Below are positions 52,003 through 60,715 of a stretch of 63,357 bases of DNA, one piece after another. How positions within the stretch are numbered: position 1 is the first letter of the stretch; each line of letters starts with the position of its first letter. A program made the translations under genes and the position numbers. Origin of the DNA: Acidimicrobiales bacterium (lineage in GTDB: Bacteria > Actinomycetota > Acidimicrobiia > Acidimicrobiales > Acidimicrobilacustridaceae); assembly GCA_018401565.1 (NCBI GenBank), contig JAGYKS010000039.1, forward strand, positions 385,001 through 448,357, read 5' to 3'. The notes below the pieces were generated by a model that did not search any database, was not told the DNA's origin, and saw only the letters and a list, made by a program, of their open reading frames with translations.

Positions 52003-52215
52003 TCACGCCTGCTGCAGGGCCTCGACCGCATTGACGTGGATCAACCCGCAAGGCACCACCCGGTCTTCCTCCGGATAGGTGACCACGACCTTCGTCTTCG
52101 TGATGGCCACGCACTCGGGATGGTGCACTTCGTGCGACTCGCCATTGGAGAGGCGAATCACGAACGGCTCAAAGGGCTCCCGGCGAATGAACTCCCGAAT
52201 CGATTCCATGCCCAT
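52003..52215 (-). CDS. small conserved hypothetical protein
   Basis: 70 residues from ATG 52215, chosen because GAGGAGG lies 6 nt upstream. The sequence MGMESIREFIRREPFEPFVI … LSNGESHEVHHPECVAITKT has the pattern '(I/L)R..PF.PF.(I/V).L..G....V.HPE', which I know from short uncharacterised proteins in many bacteria. It is a compact beta-rich domain by appearance, with no signal or membrane segment. It is convergent with miaE. Function unknown. Confidence 0.75.
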   Translation of the reverse strand: MGMESIREFIRREPFEPFVIRLSNGESHEVHHPECVAITKTKVVVTYPEEDRVVPCGLIHVNAVEALQQA

Positions 52216-52352
52216 GGGCGGCCTCCTCAATCAATACACGTGCGTTCTTTAGAAAAAGAGGAGATGGCGTTTGTCAATGAACTCGTCCCGTATTTCCGTT
52301 CCACAGTCTGTAGACGTTGCCGCGGCCTCTCCACCGGGGATAGCATGAAATC

Positions 52353-54310
52353 ATGGCTTCTTCATCAGACCCGACACCGCCGCAGGGCCGCGGTCTGCCG
52401 CTCCACGAAACGATCGCCGTGGCAGCCCTCGCGGCGCTGGGTACCTGGGGGCTCTTGATGCTCTCAGGCCGCGGCGGGCAACCCATCGATCTTGGGCCGC
52501 TCGACCCCGGCCGCTGGGTTCCCGGCAGATCGCTTACGCTCGGCGACATCCCGCTTGTGACGATGCTGCTTATTGGCGGGGTGCCGCTCGTGGCAGGCCT
52601 GCTCCGCAACCTCGCCCGGGGGGAATTCGGTTCCGACATGCTCGCCGGCATCTCGATCGTCACGAGCATCATCCTCGGCGAATATCTTGCCGGCGTGCTG
52701 GTCGTGCTCATGCTCTCCGGGGGCGAGGCGATCGAGTCGCGGGCCGTGAGCCGGGCGGGCGACGTGCTCCACGCGTTGGCCCGCCGGATGCCCACGATCG
52801 CCCACAAAAAAGCTGCCGCCGGGCTCACCGACGTCGCCCTGACGGACATCGCTGTCGGTGACATCATCGTCGTGCTCCCCCACGAGATCTGTCCGGTCGA
52901 CGGCAGCGTCGTCGCCGGCCGCGGCTCGATGGACGAAAGCTACCTCACCGGCGAGCCCTACCGGATGGCCAAGGCACCCGGCTCGACCGTGCTTTCCGGG
53001 GCGATCAACGGCCAGGCGGCGCTCGAGATCCGCACCGAACACGTCGGCCGCGACAGCGCTATGCCAAGATCATGGCCGTGCTGGCCACGAGCCAGCAAGC
53101 GCCGCCCGCGGCTGCGGCGGCTGGCCGACATGCTCGGCGGGCTCTACACCCCGCTGGCGGTCGCCATCGCCGTTGCGGCCTGGTGGTGGAGCGGCAACCC
53201 CACGCGGTTTCTCGCGGTGCTCGTCGTCGCCACGCCCTGCCCGCTCTTGATCGCGATCCCGGTGGCGATCATCGGCGCCGTGTCGCTGGCGGCCAAGCGG
53301 GGGATCGTGATCCGTGATCCGGCGATCCTCGAACGGCTCGACACCTGCCGCATCGCGATCTTCGACAAGACGGGCACCCTCACCTACGGTTCGCCACATG
53401 TCACCGAGGTCGTGCCGCTGGCTCACGTCTCGGCCGACGAACTCCTCTCCTTCGCCGCCAGCTTGGAGACCTATTCGAAGCATCCGCTCGCGGCAGCCGT
53501 GGTGCAGGCGGCGGCCGAGCGATCGCTCGAACTCCTGCAGGTCGACGAGCTCGCCGAGAAGCCCGGCCAGGGGCTCAACGGTCGCGTCCAGCGGCATGGC
53601 GGTGGCACGGTGTACGATGTGGCGATCACCAGCCGGCAGAAGTTTGCCGCCCTCGATCCCGCGCGGGCCGAGGGCCTGCCACCCACCGCCGGCGGCCTCG
53701 AGTGCCTCGTGGTCGTCGACGGCCAGCCCGCCGGCATGCTGCGGTTTCGCGATTCCCCGCGGCCCGATGGCAAGCCGTTCGTGCGGCACCTCGCCCCGGT
53801 GCATGGCCTCGACCGCGTGATGCTCGTCTCCGGCGATCGGGAGAGCGAGGTCCGCTGGCTGGCCGACGTGGTGGGCATCTCCGAGATCCACGCCGGCATC
53901 CAGCCCGAAGGCAAACTGAAGATCGTCGAGGAACTCACCGCCGAGGCGCCGACGCTCTTCGTGGGCGACGGCATCAACGACGCCCCGGCGCTGGCGGCAG
54001 CGACAGTCGGCATCGCGATGGGCGCTTCGAGCGACGTCACCAGCGAGGCCTCCGGCGCGGTCGTGATGGATTCGGCGCTCGAACGGGTCGACGAGCTGCT
54101 CCACATCGGCAGCCGCTTCCGCTCTGATCGCGCGTGCAAAGCGCCGTCGGCGGCATGGCGGCCAGCGTTGTCGGCATGGGCTTCGCGGCGGCGGGCCTCC
54201 TGCCTCCGGCAGCCGGCGCACTTGTCCAAGAGGCGATCGACGTGGTGGCGATCGCCAACGCCCTCCGCGCCGCCTGGAGCCCCGGCTCACTCACCGACTA
54301 CGACACGTGA
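52353..54310 (+). CDS. P1B-type heavy-metal ATPase (three frameshifts)
   Basis: About 650 residues. There is no N-terminal metal-binding (HMA) domain; membrane helices begin near residue 20. Actuator motif SYLTGEP, transmembrane metal motif [16 protein letters not shown] (TPCP instead of CPC), phosphorylation site [13 protein letters not shown] motif [13 protein letters not shown] and hinge [14 protein letters not shown] are all present. Frame changes occur at about 53062 (…[11 protein letters not shown]) and 53090, and again at about 54125. After the last, the C-terminal helices read [20 protein letters not shown] to LTDYDT and stop at 54310. It pumps a transition metal across the inner membrane; the metal is not deducible. 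Confidence 0.87.
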
Positions 54311-54351
54311 CGGCCGCACGATCCATGGGCCACTGCACTGACTGCTCTGAC

Positions 54352-54840
54352 TCAGTTCAGCCGGCGGCGGACGAGGGTCGTCACGGCGGCCCCCAGAGGG
54401 CCACGCGCAGCGCGGGCGGCCAGGCCCACGGCTGAGCGGGCCACGAGCACCGTCGCCGCGGCGGTGGCGAAGCGGCCGATGCCTGCCATCACCGCATCCA
54501 CCTGGCGGCTCCGTCGCTCGCCAGTGGCACACCAGGTGGCGAAGTGCTCGCAATTATCCACGACCGGGCAGTAGCCCTCGCGGTTCACATGCTGCATCGC
54601 GCGATCCACGATCTCGGCGGGCGAGAACGCCGCCGGCGGGTCATTCACCACGTCGATCGATTCGCCAGCAGCAAATTCCTCGAGCGACGTCCGCACCACC
54701 CGGCCGCCGCCAAAGAGCCGCCCCGGGTCATCGGGCCGGGCATGGATCACCGTTCCGTCGCCCACATCGATGCCGTGGTGCCGATAAGACACCGGCCCCA
54801 CCAGCCGCCGCCGCACTCGTAGTCGATCGCCGTGCGCCAT
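54352..54840 (-). CDS. LRAT-domain (NlpC/P60-fold) protein with C-terminal helix
   Basis: 162 residues. The LRAT/H-rev107 signature is visible: His in YRHHGIDVGDGTVIHARPDD and the catalytic Cys in VVDNCEHFATWCATG (the NCEHF motif). The C-terminal ~45 residues (IGRFATAAATVLVARSAVGL…) are Ala-rich and amphipathic or membrane-associated, as in phospholipase/acyltransferase homologues. In animals the family transfers acyl groups from phospholipids; the bacterial function is unknown. Convergent with the ATPase gene. Confidence 0.85.
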   Translation of the reverse strand: MAHGDRLRVRRRLVGPVSYRHHGIDVGDGTVIHARPDDPGRLFGGGRVVRTSLEEFAAGESIDVVNDPPAAFSPAEIVDRAMQHVNREGYCPVVDNCEHFATWCATGERRSRQVDAVMAGIGRFATAAATVLVARSAVGLAARAARGPLGAAVTTLVRRRLN

Positions 54841-54901
54841 CTGCCAAACCTCCGTTTATGGATCATACAAAAGACGAAGGCCGAGAGTCACTGGCGCGTC
54901 C

Positions 54902-55042
54902 CGCGAGGGGTTGCCCGTGCCGTGGAGCCGGCGTTGGCAGCGAGCGCAGGCAGGATGCCGAAAGCGAAGCTGGCATCGAGTGAGCGAAGGGCAGGATGCC
55001 CGAAGCGAACGTCCGGCGATACGGCACGGGCAACCCCTCGCG
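54902..55042. repeat. MITE-like element C, complete copy with 22-bp perfect terminal inverted repeats
   Basis: The left end (54902-54923, CGCGAGGGGTTGCCCGTGCC…) and right end (55021-55042, …GGCACGGGCAACCCCTCGCG) are exact inverted complements over 22 bp. The 141-bp element contains two direct copies of GGCAGGATGCC(C)GAAGCGAA and no reading frame. A right-half copy is at 38899-38972. It fills the gap between the LRAT gene and the kinase gene's 3' end. Confidence 0.9.
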
Positions 55043-55072
55043 CCCCGGGCCGATCTACCCGTTTGAGGCCAT

Positions 55073-56779
55073 CTACCCGTTGGCCCGCTGCCGGTAGTAC
55101 TTGTAGCCCGGCACGAAGAAGCAGGCGGCGCTCACGAGGCCGAAGATGACGTGCTGGTAGGTCGGCACCAGACACATCACCAGCGACGTCACGAAGAGCA
55201 CGGCCGCCTGAATGTAGAAAGCCCCCGACAGGATCCCTGCCTTCGCGAAAAAGACGAGCCCCGCCAACAGCGCGAGCACCGGCGACAGCTTGAGCACCGG
55301 CTGCCCGAGCAACGCCTCCACCCAAAAAAGCAGTACGCTGGCCAGCACCGTGCCCCCCCACACATGGGCGATCTGCCGTTCAACGGCCGTCACCGGCCCG
55401 GCCCGATGCCGCAAGGCCCAGAAGATCGGCGCCCAGAGCGCGAGGCCGCCTCCCCAGAGCACCAGATACGGCCATCGCGATTCCACATGCTGCCAGGCAA
55501 GCACGTCGGTGATCACCGAAAGCGCGAGCACGACCACCGAGTGCCACATCCAAAGCAGGCCCCAGTTTTCAAGCACGACCGCATGGTGAGTCTCCCGAAA
55601 CAGCCGGGCCGCCACATCGGCCAGACCCCCGGAGCGGGCCGCCACCGGTTCGCCGGCCAGAAACGCCCGCAGGTCGGCGGCGAGGGCACCGGCCGAGGCA
55701 TACCGCAATTCCTGCGGCTTCTGCAGGCTCTTGAGCGCGATCATCTCCAGATCCCGATCGACCTGCCGATCGATCGAACGCGGCACGGGTGGATCTGATT
55801 CCAGCACCGCAAGCAGCGTGTCCATCGGGCTCGACGCCTGAAACGGAGGGCGGCCGGTGAGCATCTGGTAGAGGATCGCCCCGAGGCTCCACACATCGCT
55901 CGACGGGCCGATCTCGCCTCGGCTGCCGGCTGCCTGCTCGGGCGACATGTAGCAGGGCGTGCCGAGGATGGCGCCGGTGTGGGTCACCGACTGATCGGCT
56001 TCGAGTCGTTTGGCAAGCCCGAAGTCGGAGACGTGCGGCTCGCCGACACCATCGATGAGAATGTTGGAGGGCTTGAGGTCGCGATGGAGCACCCCGCCGC
56101 TATGCGCGGCCTGAATGGCATCGGCCACCTTCGCCAACAACCTGGCTCCTTCCCGCGGCGTGATGCTGCCTTCCGCCAGCCGGCGGGCCAGCGTCGTGCC
56201 CTCGATGAACCGCATTGAGTAGAAGGGCAGGCCATCGTGCTCGCCCACTTCGAGGATCGACACGATGCCCGGATGGTCGAGCCGGGCCGCCGCCTCGGCC
56301 TCGCTCCGAAACCGGGCCAAATCGGCCGGGCTCGCCAGATCCCGCCGCAGCAGCATCTTCACGGCGACGGTGCGACCGAGGCTCTCCTGAATCGCCCGAT
56401 ACACCACCCCCATTCCACCGCGGCCAAGTTCTTCCAGAAGCGTGTAGTCACCAAACCGAGCGGGGAGGGGCGTCGACCCGGGCACGAATCCTCCCGTGTC
56501 GAGCCGCGGCGGCGGGGCGGGCCGTGAGGCCGCGCCGGCCAGACCAGTTTCATAAATGGTCGAGTGCTCGACGACGGCGTCGGTCACCATCATCGCGGCA
56601 AACAACTCCCGCAGTTGCCCGGCGAGATCAGGATGGATGGCGGCGAGCCTTTCCAGGTGCGCCTGCGCAGCGGATCCTTTCTGTTCGGAAAGTTCTTCGA
56701 GCAGTTCGGCCAAGCGTTCTTCCTCCGCCGAGGAAAGAACGGCGTCGATGGCGCGGGAGCGAGTGGTGGTGGAAGCCAT
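55073..56779 (-). CDS. transmembrane Ser/Thr protein kinase
   Basis: 568 residues. An N-terminal ~100-residue helical segment resembles the N-terminal extensions of planctomycete kinases. The Hanks-type kinase domain spans about 109-370: YTLLEELGRGGMGVVYRA, VAVKMLL, HRDLKPSNILIDG, SDFGLAKRLEA, GTPCYMSPEQAAG, DVWSLGAILYQMLTGRPPF. The C-terminal ~170 residues contain five or six membrane helices (VVVLALSVITDVLAW, LVLWGGGLALWAPIFW, and others) in place of a usual sensor. The sigma factor gene lies 57 bp upstream on the same strand; such kinase/sigma pairs are typical of planctomycete ECF-STK groups. Confidence 0.93.
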   Translation of the reverse strand: MASTTTRSRAIDAVLSSAEEERLAELLEELSEQKGSAAQAHLERLAAIHPDLAGQLRELFAAMMVTDAVVEHSTIYETGLAGAASRPAPPPRLDTGGFVPGSTPLPARFGDYTLLEELGRGGMGVVYRAIQESLGRTVAVKMLLRRDLASPADLARFRSEAEAAARLDHPGIVSILEVGEHDGLPFYSMRFIEGTTLARRLAEGSITPREGARLLAKVADAIQAAHSGGVLHRDLKPSNILIDGVGEPHVSDFGLAKRLEADQSVTHTGAILGTPCYMSPEQAAGSRGEIGPSSDVWSLGAILYQMLTGRPPFQASSPMDTLLAVLESDPPVPRSIDRQVDRDLEMIALKSLQKPQELRYASAGALAADLRAFLAGEPVAARSGGLADVAARLFRETHHAVVLENWGLLWMWHSVVVLALSVITDVLAWQHVESRWPYLVLWGGGLALWAPIFWALRHRAGPVTAVERQIAHVWGGTVLASVLLFWVEALLGQPVLKLSPVLALLAGLVFFAKAGILSGAFYIQAAVLFVTSLVMCLVPTYQHVIFGLVSAACFFVPGYKYYRQRANG

Positions 56780-56836
56780 GGATATCCTCGAGCGGCATGA
56801 TAGGCGCCTGACGCGACGGTGGCGGCGGGCCGGCGA

Positions 56837-57505
56837 TCAGCCCCCCGATTCAGAACCGTCATCGAGCAACACCCGTAACCGGCGCATCGCCCGGAGATAG
56901 CGCATCCCGGCGGCCGGTTTCGAGAGCCCGAGCACGTCGGCCGCCTCGGCGGTCGACAGGTGCTCAAAGTGCCTCAGGAGCACGATCTGCCGGTCACCCT
57001 CGTCGAGCAGGTCGACCGCCGCGGCAAACCGCCGCTCGAGTTCGTGCCAGGTGGCCGCAGCGGCGGGGGTCAGTTCCCGGTCCGCGATCTGCCCGCCCAG
57101 GTCGGCCTGTGACTGGTCGCCCGAGTCGGGCACCACCAGCGGCACCTCCCGGTCGACGCTCCGGGAGGCTGCCACGCGATGACGCCGATGGGCATCGATG
57201 AGCCGGTCGCGGGCCATGTGCCGCAGCCAGAGTTGAAACGGCATCGTGGGGTTCGCGAGGTAATCACCGAGCCGGCGATTGGCCTCGATCATCACGTCCT
57301 GCACGATGTCACTGGCATCGACCCTCCGCTGCACGCCCCGGTCCATCCGCCGGTCGATCATCCGCTTGATGGTTTCGCGATGCCGCTCGAGCAGGCCATT
57401 GACGGCGTCGCCGTCGCCCCGTCGCACGCGGTCGAGCAACACGAGCGTCAGCTGCCCCTCGTGAGACACGGCCTCTGGCTTGGGAGACGTAGGCAAATCC
57501 GACAT
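56837..57505 (-). CDS. ECF-type RNA polymerase sigma factor (kinase-associated)
   Basis: 222 residues with sigma-2 (RRVDASDIVQDVMIEANRRL, FQLWLRHMARDRLIDAHRRH) and sigma-4 (LDEGDRQIVLLRHFEHLSTA, EAADVLGLSKPAAGMRYLRA) regions. It resembles the planctomycete ECF sigma factors encoded next to Ser/Thr kinases, where phosphorylation rather than an anti-sigma factor is thought to control activity. No anti-sigma gene is nearby. It is divergent from the GT61 gene. Confidence 0.92.
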   Translation of the reverse strand: MSDLPTSPKPEAVSHEGQLTLVLLDRVRRGDGDAVNGLLERHRETIKRMIDRRMDRGVQRRVDASDIVQDVMIEANRRLGDYLANPTMPFQLWLRHMARDRLIDAHRRHRVAASRSVDREVPLVVPDSGDQSQADLGGQIADRELTPAAAATWHELERRFAAAVDLLDEGDRQIVLLRHFEHLSTAEAADVLGLSKPAAGMRYLRAMRRLRVLLDDGSESGG

Positions 57506-57618
57506 ACCGTGATTCTAAGCGACCGCGGTTCGATTTCGCACTCGCCAGTCGGTGTTTCCCGGCGAGACTTCGAAAAGCTAGTCTGCCCCGAACGAAAACA
57601 CGCTCGCCGACGCACTCC

Positions 57619-58806
57619 ATGATCTATCCCTTTTCCCCACGACGAACGGCTCGCTGGGGAAAATACGTTTTTGCCGACGACACGCTGCTCGCGCTGAGCC
57701 GACCGCAGCGGGGGCCGGCCCAACTCCTGAGCGTTGCGGAACTTACTGCCCAGCTTCCGGCCGCAGCCCGCGCCGTCGACGTCGACGAGGCCGCGTCGCT
57801 TCCAGAGTTTGCTTTCGACGCCTGGAGCACCGCCGGGGAGTGGCACCGCCAGACGCTCCCTGCCCGGCTGCTGCCACTGACGACGGTGCTTGTCATTCCC
57901 CGCGGCCGCGTCGAGGGCCGTGCCGGCACGATCCATGTGCCGGCCGCCGATGCCTGCCTCAAAGAGTTTGAATCACCGCCGCGAAACACCGCAGGCTTCC
58001 GCCACCATCTTCCCTTCGGCAGGCTCAACCCACGGTTTTGGAAACATGCCGCCCTCTCGGTGTGTCGCGAGCGATTCGTTCCCGCGGTTCGCCGCTGCCC
58101 GGGCCGGGTGGCCGTGTTGAATGCATCCGGATCACATAATTTCTTTCACTGGATGACCGAGGTGTTGCCCCGGCTCCAAACCCTGCTGAGCAGCGGCGAG
58201 CAGGCCGACTGGTATGTCGTCGATGGCTATGCCCGCTGGCAACGGGATTCGCTGACGGCACTCGGGGTGCCGATCGAGCGGGTGATCCAGCCCCATGCCA
58301 CGCTCCACCTCGAGGCCGATGAACTGCTCGTGCCGTCACTCAATCCGGTGCAGGCCATTCGGCCTCTGGCCGACGCCCTGGCCCACCGCCTCGGCGTGGT
58401 CGATCGCGCACCGTCGCGGGCGATCTACATCGCACGCAGCCGCTCCCGGCTCCCTGGTAATGCAGCCGAGTTTGCTGCGTGGCGGCGGCAGCGGGGCTTT
58501 GCAGACCACCGCCTCGAGCAGCTGCCGCTGGCCAGCCAGATCGCGCAGTTTCGCGAAGCCTCGGTCGTACTCGCAGCCCACGGCGCCGGCTTGAGCCACA
58601 CCATCCATTGCCGCCCGGGGACGCTCGTGATCGAACTCATGCCGCAGGGAGTGAATCGACCGTGCTACCCCCACCTCAGCCGCATCACCCACCTGCGGCA
58701 TGTCGTGATCGAAGTCCCCCGCCGCGGCTGGCATCAAGACATGCTCATTTCACTCGACACAATCGACCAGGCGCTGGCCAAAGCCGCGCGAGGATGGTCC
58801 GGTTAA
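57619..58806 (+). CDS. glycosyltransferase family 61 protein
   Basis: 395 residues. The GT61 (DUF563) domain occupies about 160-385: LNASGSHNFFHWMTEVLPRL, DGYARWQRDSLTALGVP, AIYIARSRSRLPGN and the hallmark VVLAAHGAGLSHTIHCRPGT. The N-terminal ~150 residues are less conserved. It is probably involved in polysaccharide synthesis in the cytosol or at the inner membrane. An S41 protease gene follows on the same strand after an uncertain start. Confidence 0.88.
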   Translation: MIYPFSPRRTARWGKYVFADDTLLALSRPQRGPAQLLSVAELTAQLPAAARAVDVDEAASLPEFAFDAWSTAGEWHRQTLPARLLPLTTVLVIPRGRVEGRAGTIHVPAADACLKEFESPPRNTAGFRHHLPFGRLNPRFWKHAALSVCRERFVPAVRRCPGRVAVLNASGSHNFFHWMTEVLPRLQTLLSSGEQADWYVVDGYARWQRDSLTALGVPIERVIQPHATLHLEADELLVPSLNPVQAIRPLADALAHRLGVVDRAPSRAIYIARSRSRLPGNAAEFAAWRRQRGFADHRLEQLPLASQIAQFREASVVLAAHGAGLSHTIHCRPGTLVIELMPQGVNRPCYPHLSRITHLRHVVIEVPRRGWHQDMLISLDTIDQALAKAARGWSG

Positions 58807-58964
58807 GTCTGCCTGGCGGGGTTATTCGCGTTGTTCCAATTGTCGGGCCAGCTGGTACGGCACAGCGGCAGCGGTTTTTTGACCGGCCCGGAAACGTGAT
58901 CCATAATCGCGAGCGGTCGACGGAGAGACCGCTGCCGGCCGCGACATGTCGCGGCGTCCCGCGA

Positions 58965-60686
58965 ATGGATCGCTCCTGTGACTGTCGAACCCGCGCCGAC
59001 GACGTTTCGACTCATGGCCGCCCGCCTCGTGCAGGCCGTGTAGCGTTGCCGTCTTGGCCGCTTGGGCATGCCTCGGCAAGCGCTGCCGAGCCGAGCCTGC
59101 AGCCCCTGCCGGCCGTCGCCCCGCCGGCGTCTCACCAGAGCGATCTCGCCAGCCGCACGATCCGACTCGTGCAGGAGCGGCGGTGGTCGGATGTGGTGAG
59201 CATGTGCGAGCCGGCCGCCCGTAAGGGCACGCTCCCTCCCGACCTGAAGCAGCGCTACGACCTCGCCAAGATCCACTGCGATATCGCGCGGCGGCACACC
59301 GAGATCGCCTACCGCACCCGGCTCTCAGGGCTCTCCGAACTCGACGCCCGCCGTGTGTATGGAGAGGTGCTCGGCCGCATCGGGTCGCATCATGTCGATG
59401 CCCCGAACTACGCCCGGCTGGTTTCGCGGGGCTGCCTGGCGATGGACGTGGCGATCGACGAGCCGGCCTTTGCCTCGCTCTATGCCGCCCAAGCCACTCC
59501 TGATCGGCGGACGCTGTATCGCGACCAGGTGTCGCGAGTGATCGGTGGCCGCACGGTCGGCACGCCCGTCGAGGCTGAGACGATCGCCGCCTGGGTGGCC
59601 CGCATCGCCCACTCCACGCTCGGCGTGCCGCCGGCGATCACGATCATGGAGATGACCGCCGCGGCCGTGGGTGGTCTCGACGAATATTCGGCCTTCCTCA
59701 CCACCGGCCAACTCGATGATCTCTACGCTCAGATCGAGGGCAACTTCGTCGGCCTCGGCGTGGAGCTGAAGGGCGCCGACGACGGCCTGCTGGTGGTGCA
59801 TGTGATTCCCGGTAGCCCGGCGGAGCGGGCTGGCCTGCGGGCAGGCGATCATCTCGTCGGCATCGGCGGCCGGTCGCTCGGCGGCATGAATGTCGACGAA
59901 GCGGCCCAGCTGCTGCAGGGGCCGGAGGGCTCGGTCGTCACGCTGGCGGTCGCCCGCGGAGCCTCCGTGGCCCGCGCAATGACCGTCCGCCGCGAGCATG
60001 TCGAGGTGCCGAGCATTGAAGACGTGCAAATCATCGATCCCGCCACCCGCGTGGGCTACGTCAAGCTCACCTCCTTCCAGAAGACGACGGCGGCCGATCT
60101 GGAGACCGCCCTGCGGCGGCTCGACATGAACGGCATGCGTTCGCTCGTGATCGACCTGCGGGGCAATCCTGGCGGCCTGCTCTCCGCGGCCGTCGACGTG
60201 GCCGACCTGTTCCTCGACCGGGGCCTCGTGGTGGCCACCCGCGGCCGCTGCCCCGAAGAAGACTTCAACTACTCGGCCACCCGGTCGGGCACCTGGCGGA
60301 TGCCGCTGGTGCTGGTCATCGACGGCGACTCGGCCAGCTCGAGCGAGATCTTCGCCGGGGCGATGCGGGATCACGGCCGGGCCACGCTCGTCGGCACCCG
60401 CAGCTACGGCAAGGGCTCGATCCAGGGCATCTTCCCGCTCGACACCGCCGGCGTCGGCCTGCGGCTGACCACGGCCAAGTTTTTCTCCCCCAACGGCCGG
60501 CCCTACAGCAACGTGGGCGTCGAGCCCGATCTGGTGGTGCAGTCGGTCGCCCGGCCGGTCGACGGCCAGGTAATCGCCCCCGCCGCCGACCCGTTCCTGC
60601 AGGCGGCGATTGCCGCGGCCCACCGGTCGGCTCCCCGCACCGTGGCGCAGCCCACCTCGCAACCGGTCTCGCGTGCGGTAAGGTAG
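58965..60686 (+). CDS. C-terminal processing (S41) peptidase with PDZ domain
   Basis: Carboxyl-terminal protease family. A PDZ domain ([20 protein letters not shown] … [16 protein letters not shown]) is followed by the S41 core: [40 protein letters not shown], the nucleophile Ser in [19 protein letters not shown] and the catalytic Lys in [18 protein letters not shown]. The start is uncertain. ATG 58965 opens an Arg-rich segment without a good signal peptide, while an export signal is expected for the family. A lost frame near 59030-59060 ([11 protein letters not shown]) is possible. The frame is open upstream into the GT61 gene. Confidence 0.85.
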   Translation: MDRSCDCRTRADDVSTHGRPPRAGRVALPSWPLGHASASAAEPSLQPLPAVAPPASHQSDLASRTIRLVQERRWSDVVSMCEPAARKGTLPPDLKQRYDLAKIHCDIARRHTEIAYRTRLSGLSELDARRVYGEVLGRIGSHHVDAPNYARLVSRGCLAMDVAIDEPAFASLYAAQATPDRRTLYRDQVSRVIGGRTVGTPVEAETIAAWVARIAHSTLGVPPAITIMEMTAAAVGGLDEYSAFLTTGQLDDLYAQIEGNFVGLGVELKGADDGLLVVHVIPGSPAERAGLRAGDHLVGIGGRSLGGMNVDEAAQLLQGPEGSVVTLAVARGASVARAMTVRREHVEVPSIEDVQIIDPATRVGYVKLTSFQKTTAADLETALRRLDMNGMRSLVIDLRGNPGGLLSAAVDVADLFLDRGLVVATRGRCPEEDFNYSATRSGTWRMPLVLVIDGDSASSSEIFAGAMRDHGRATLVGTRSYGKGSIQGIFPLDTAGVGLRLTTAKFFSPNGRPYSNVGVEPDLVVQSVARPVDGQVIAPAADPFLQAAIAAAHRSAPRTVAQPTSQPVSRAVR

Positions 60687-60715
60687 TGGACGTCCCTCTC
60701 CTCGAAGGAAGTCCC

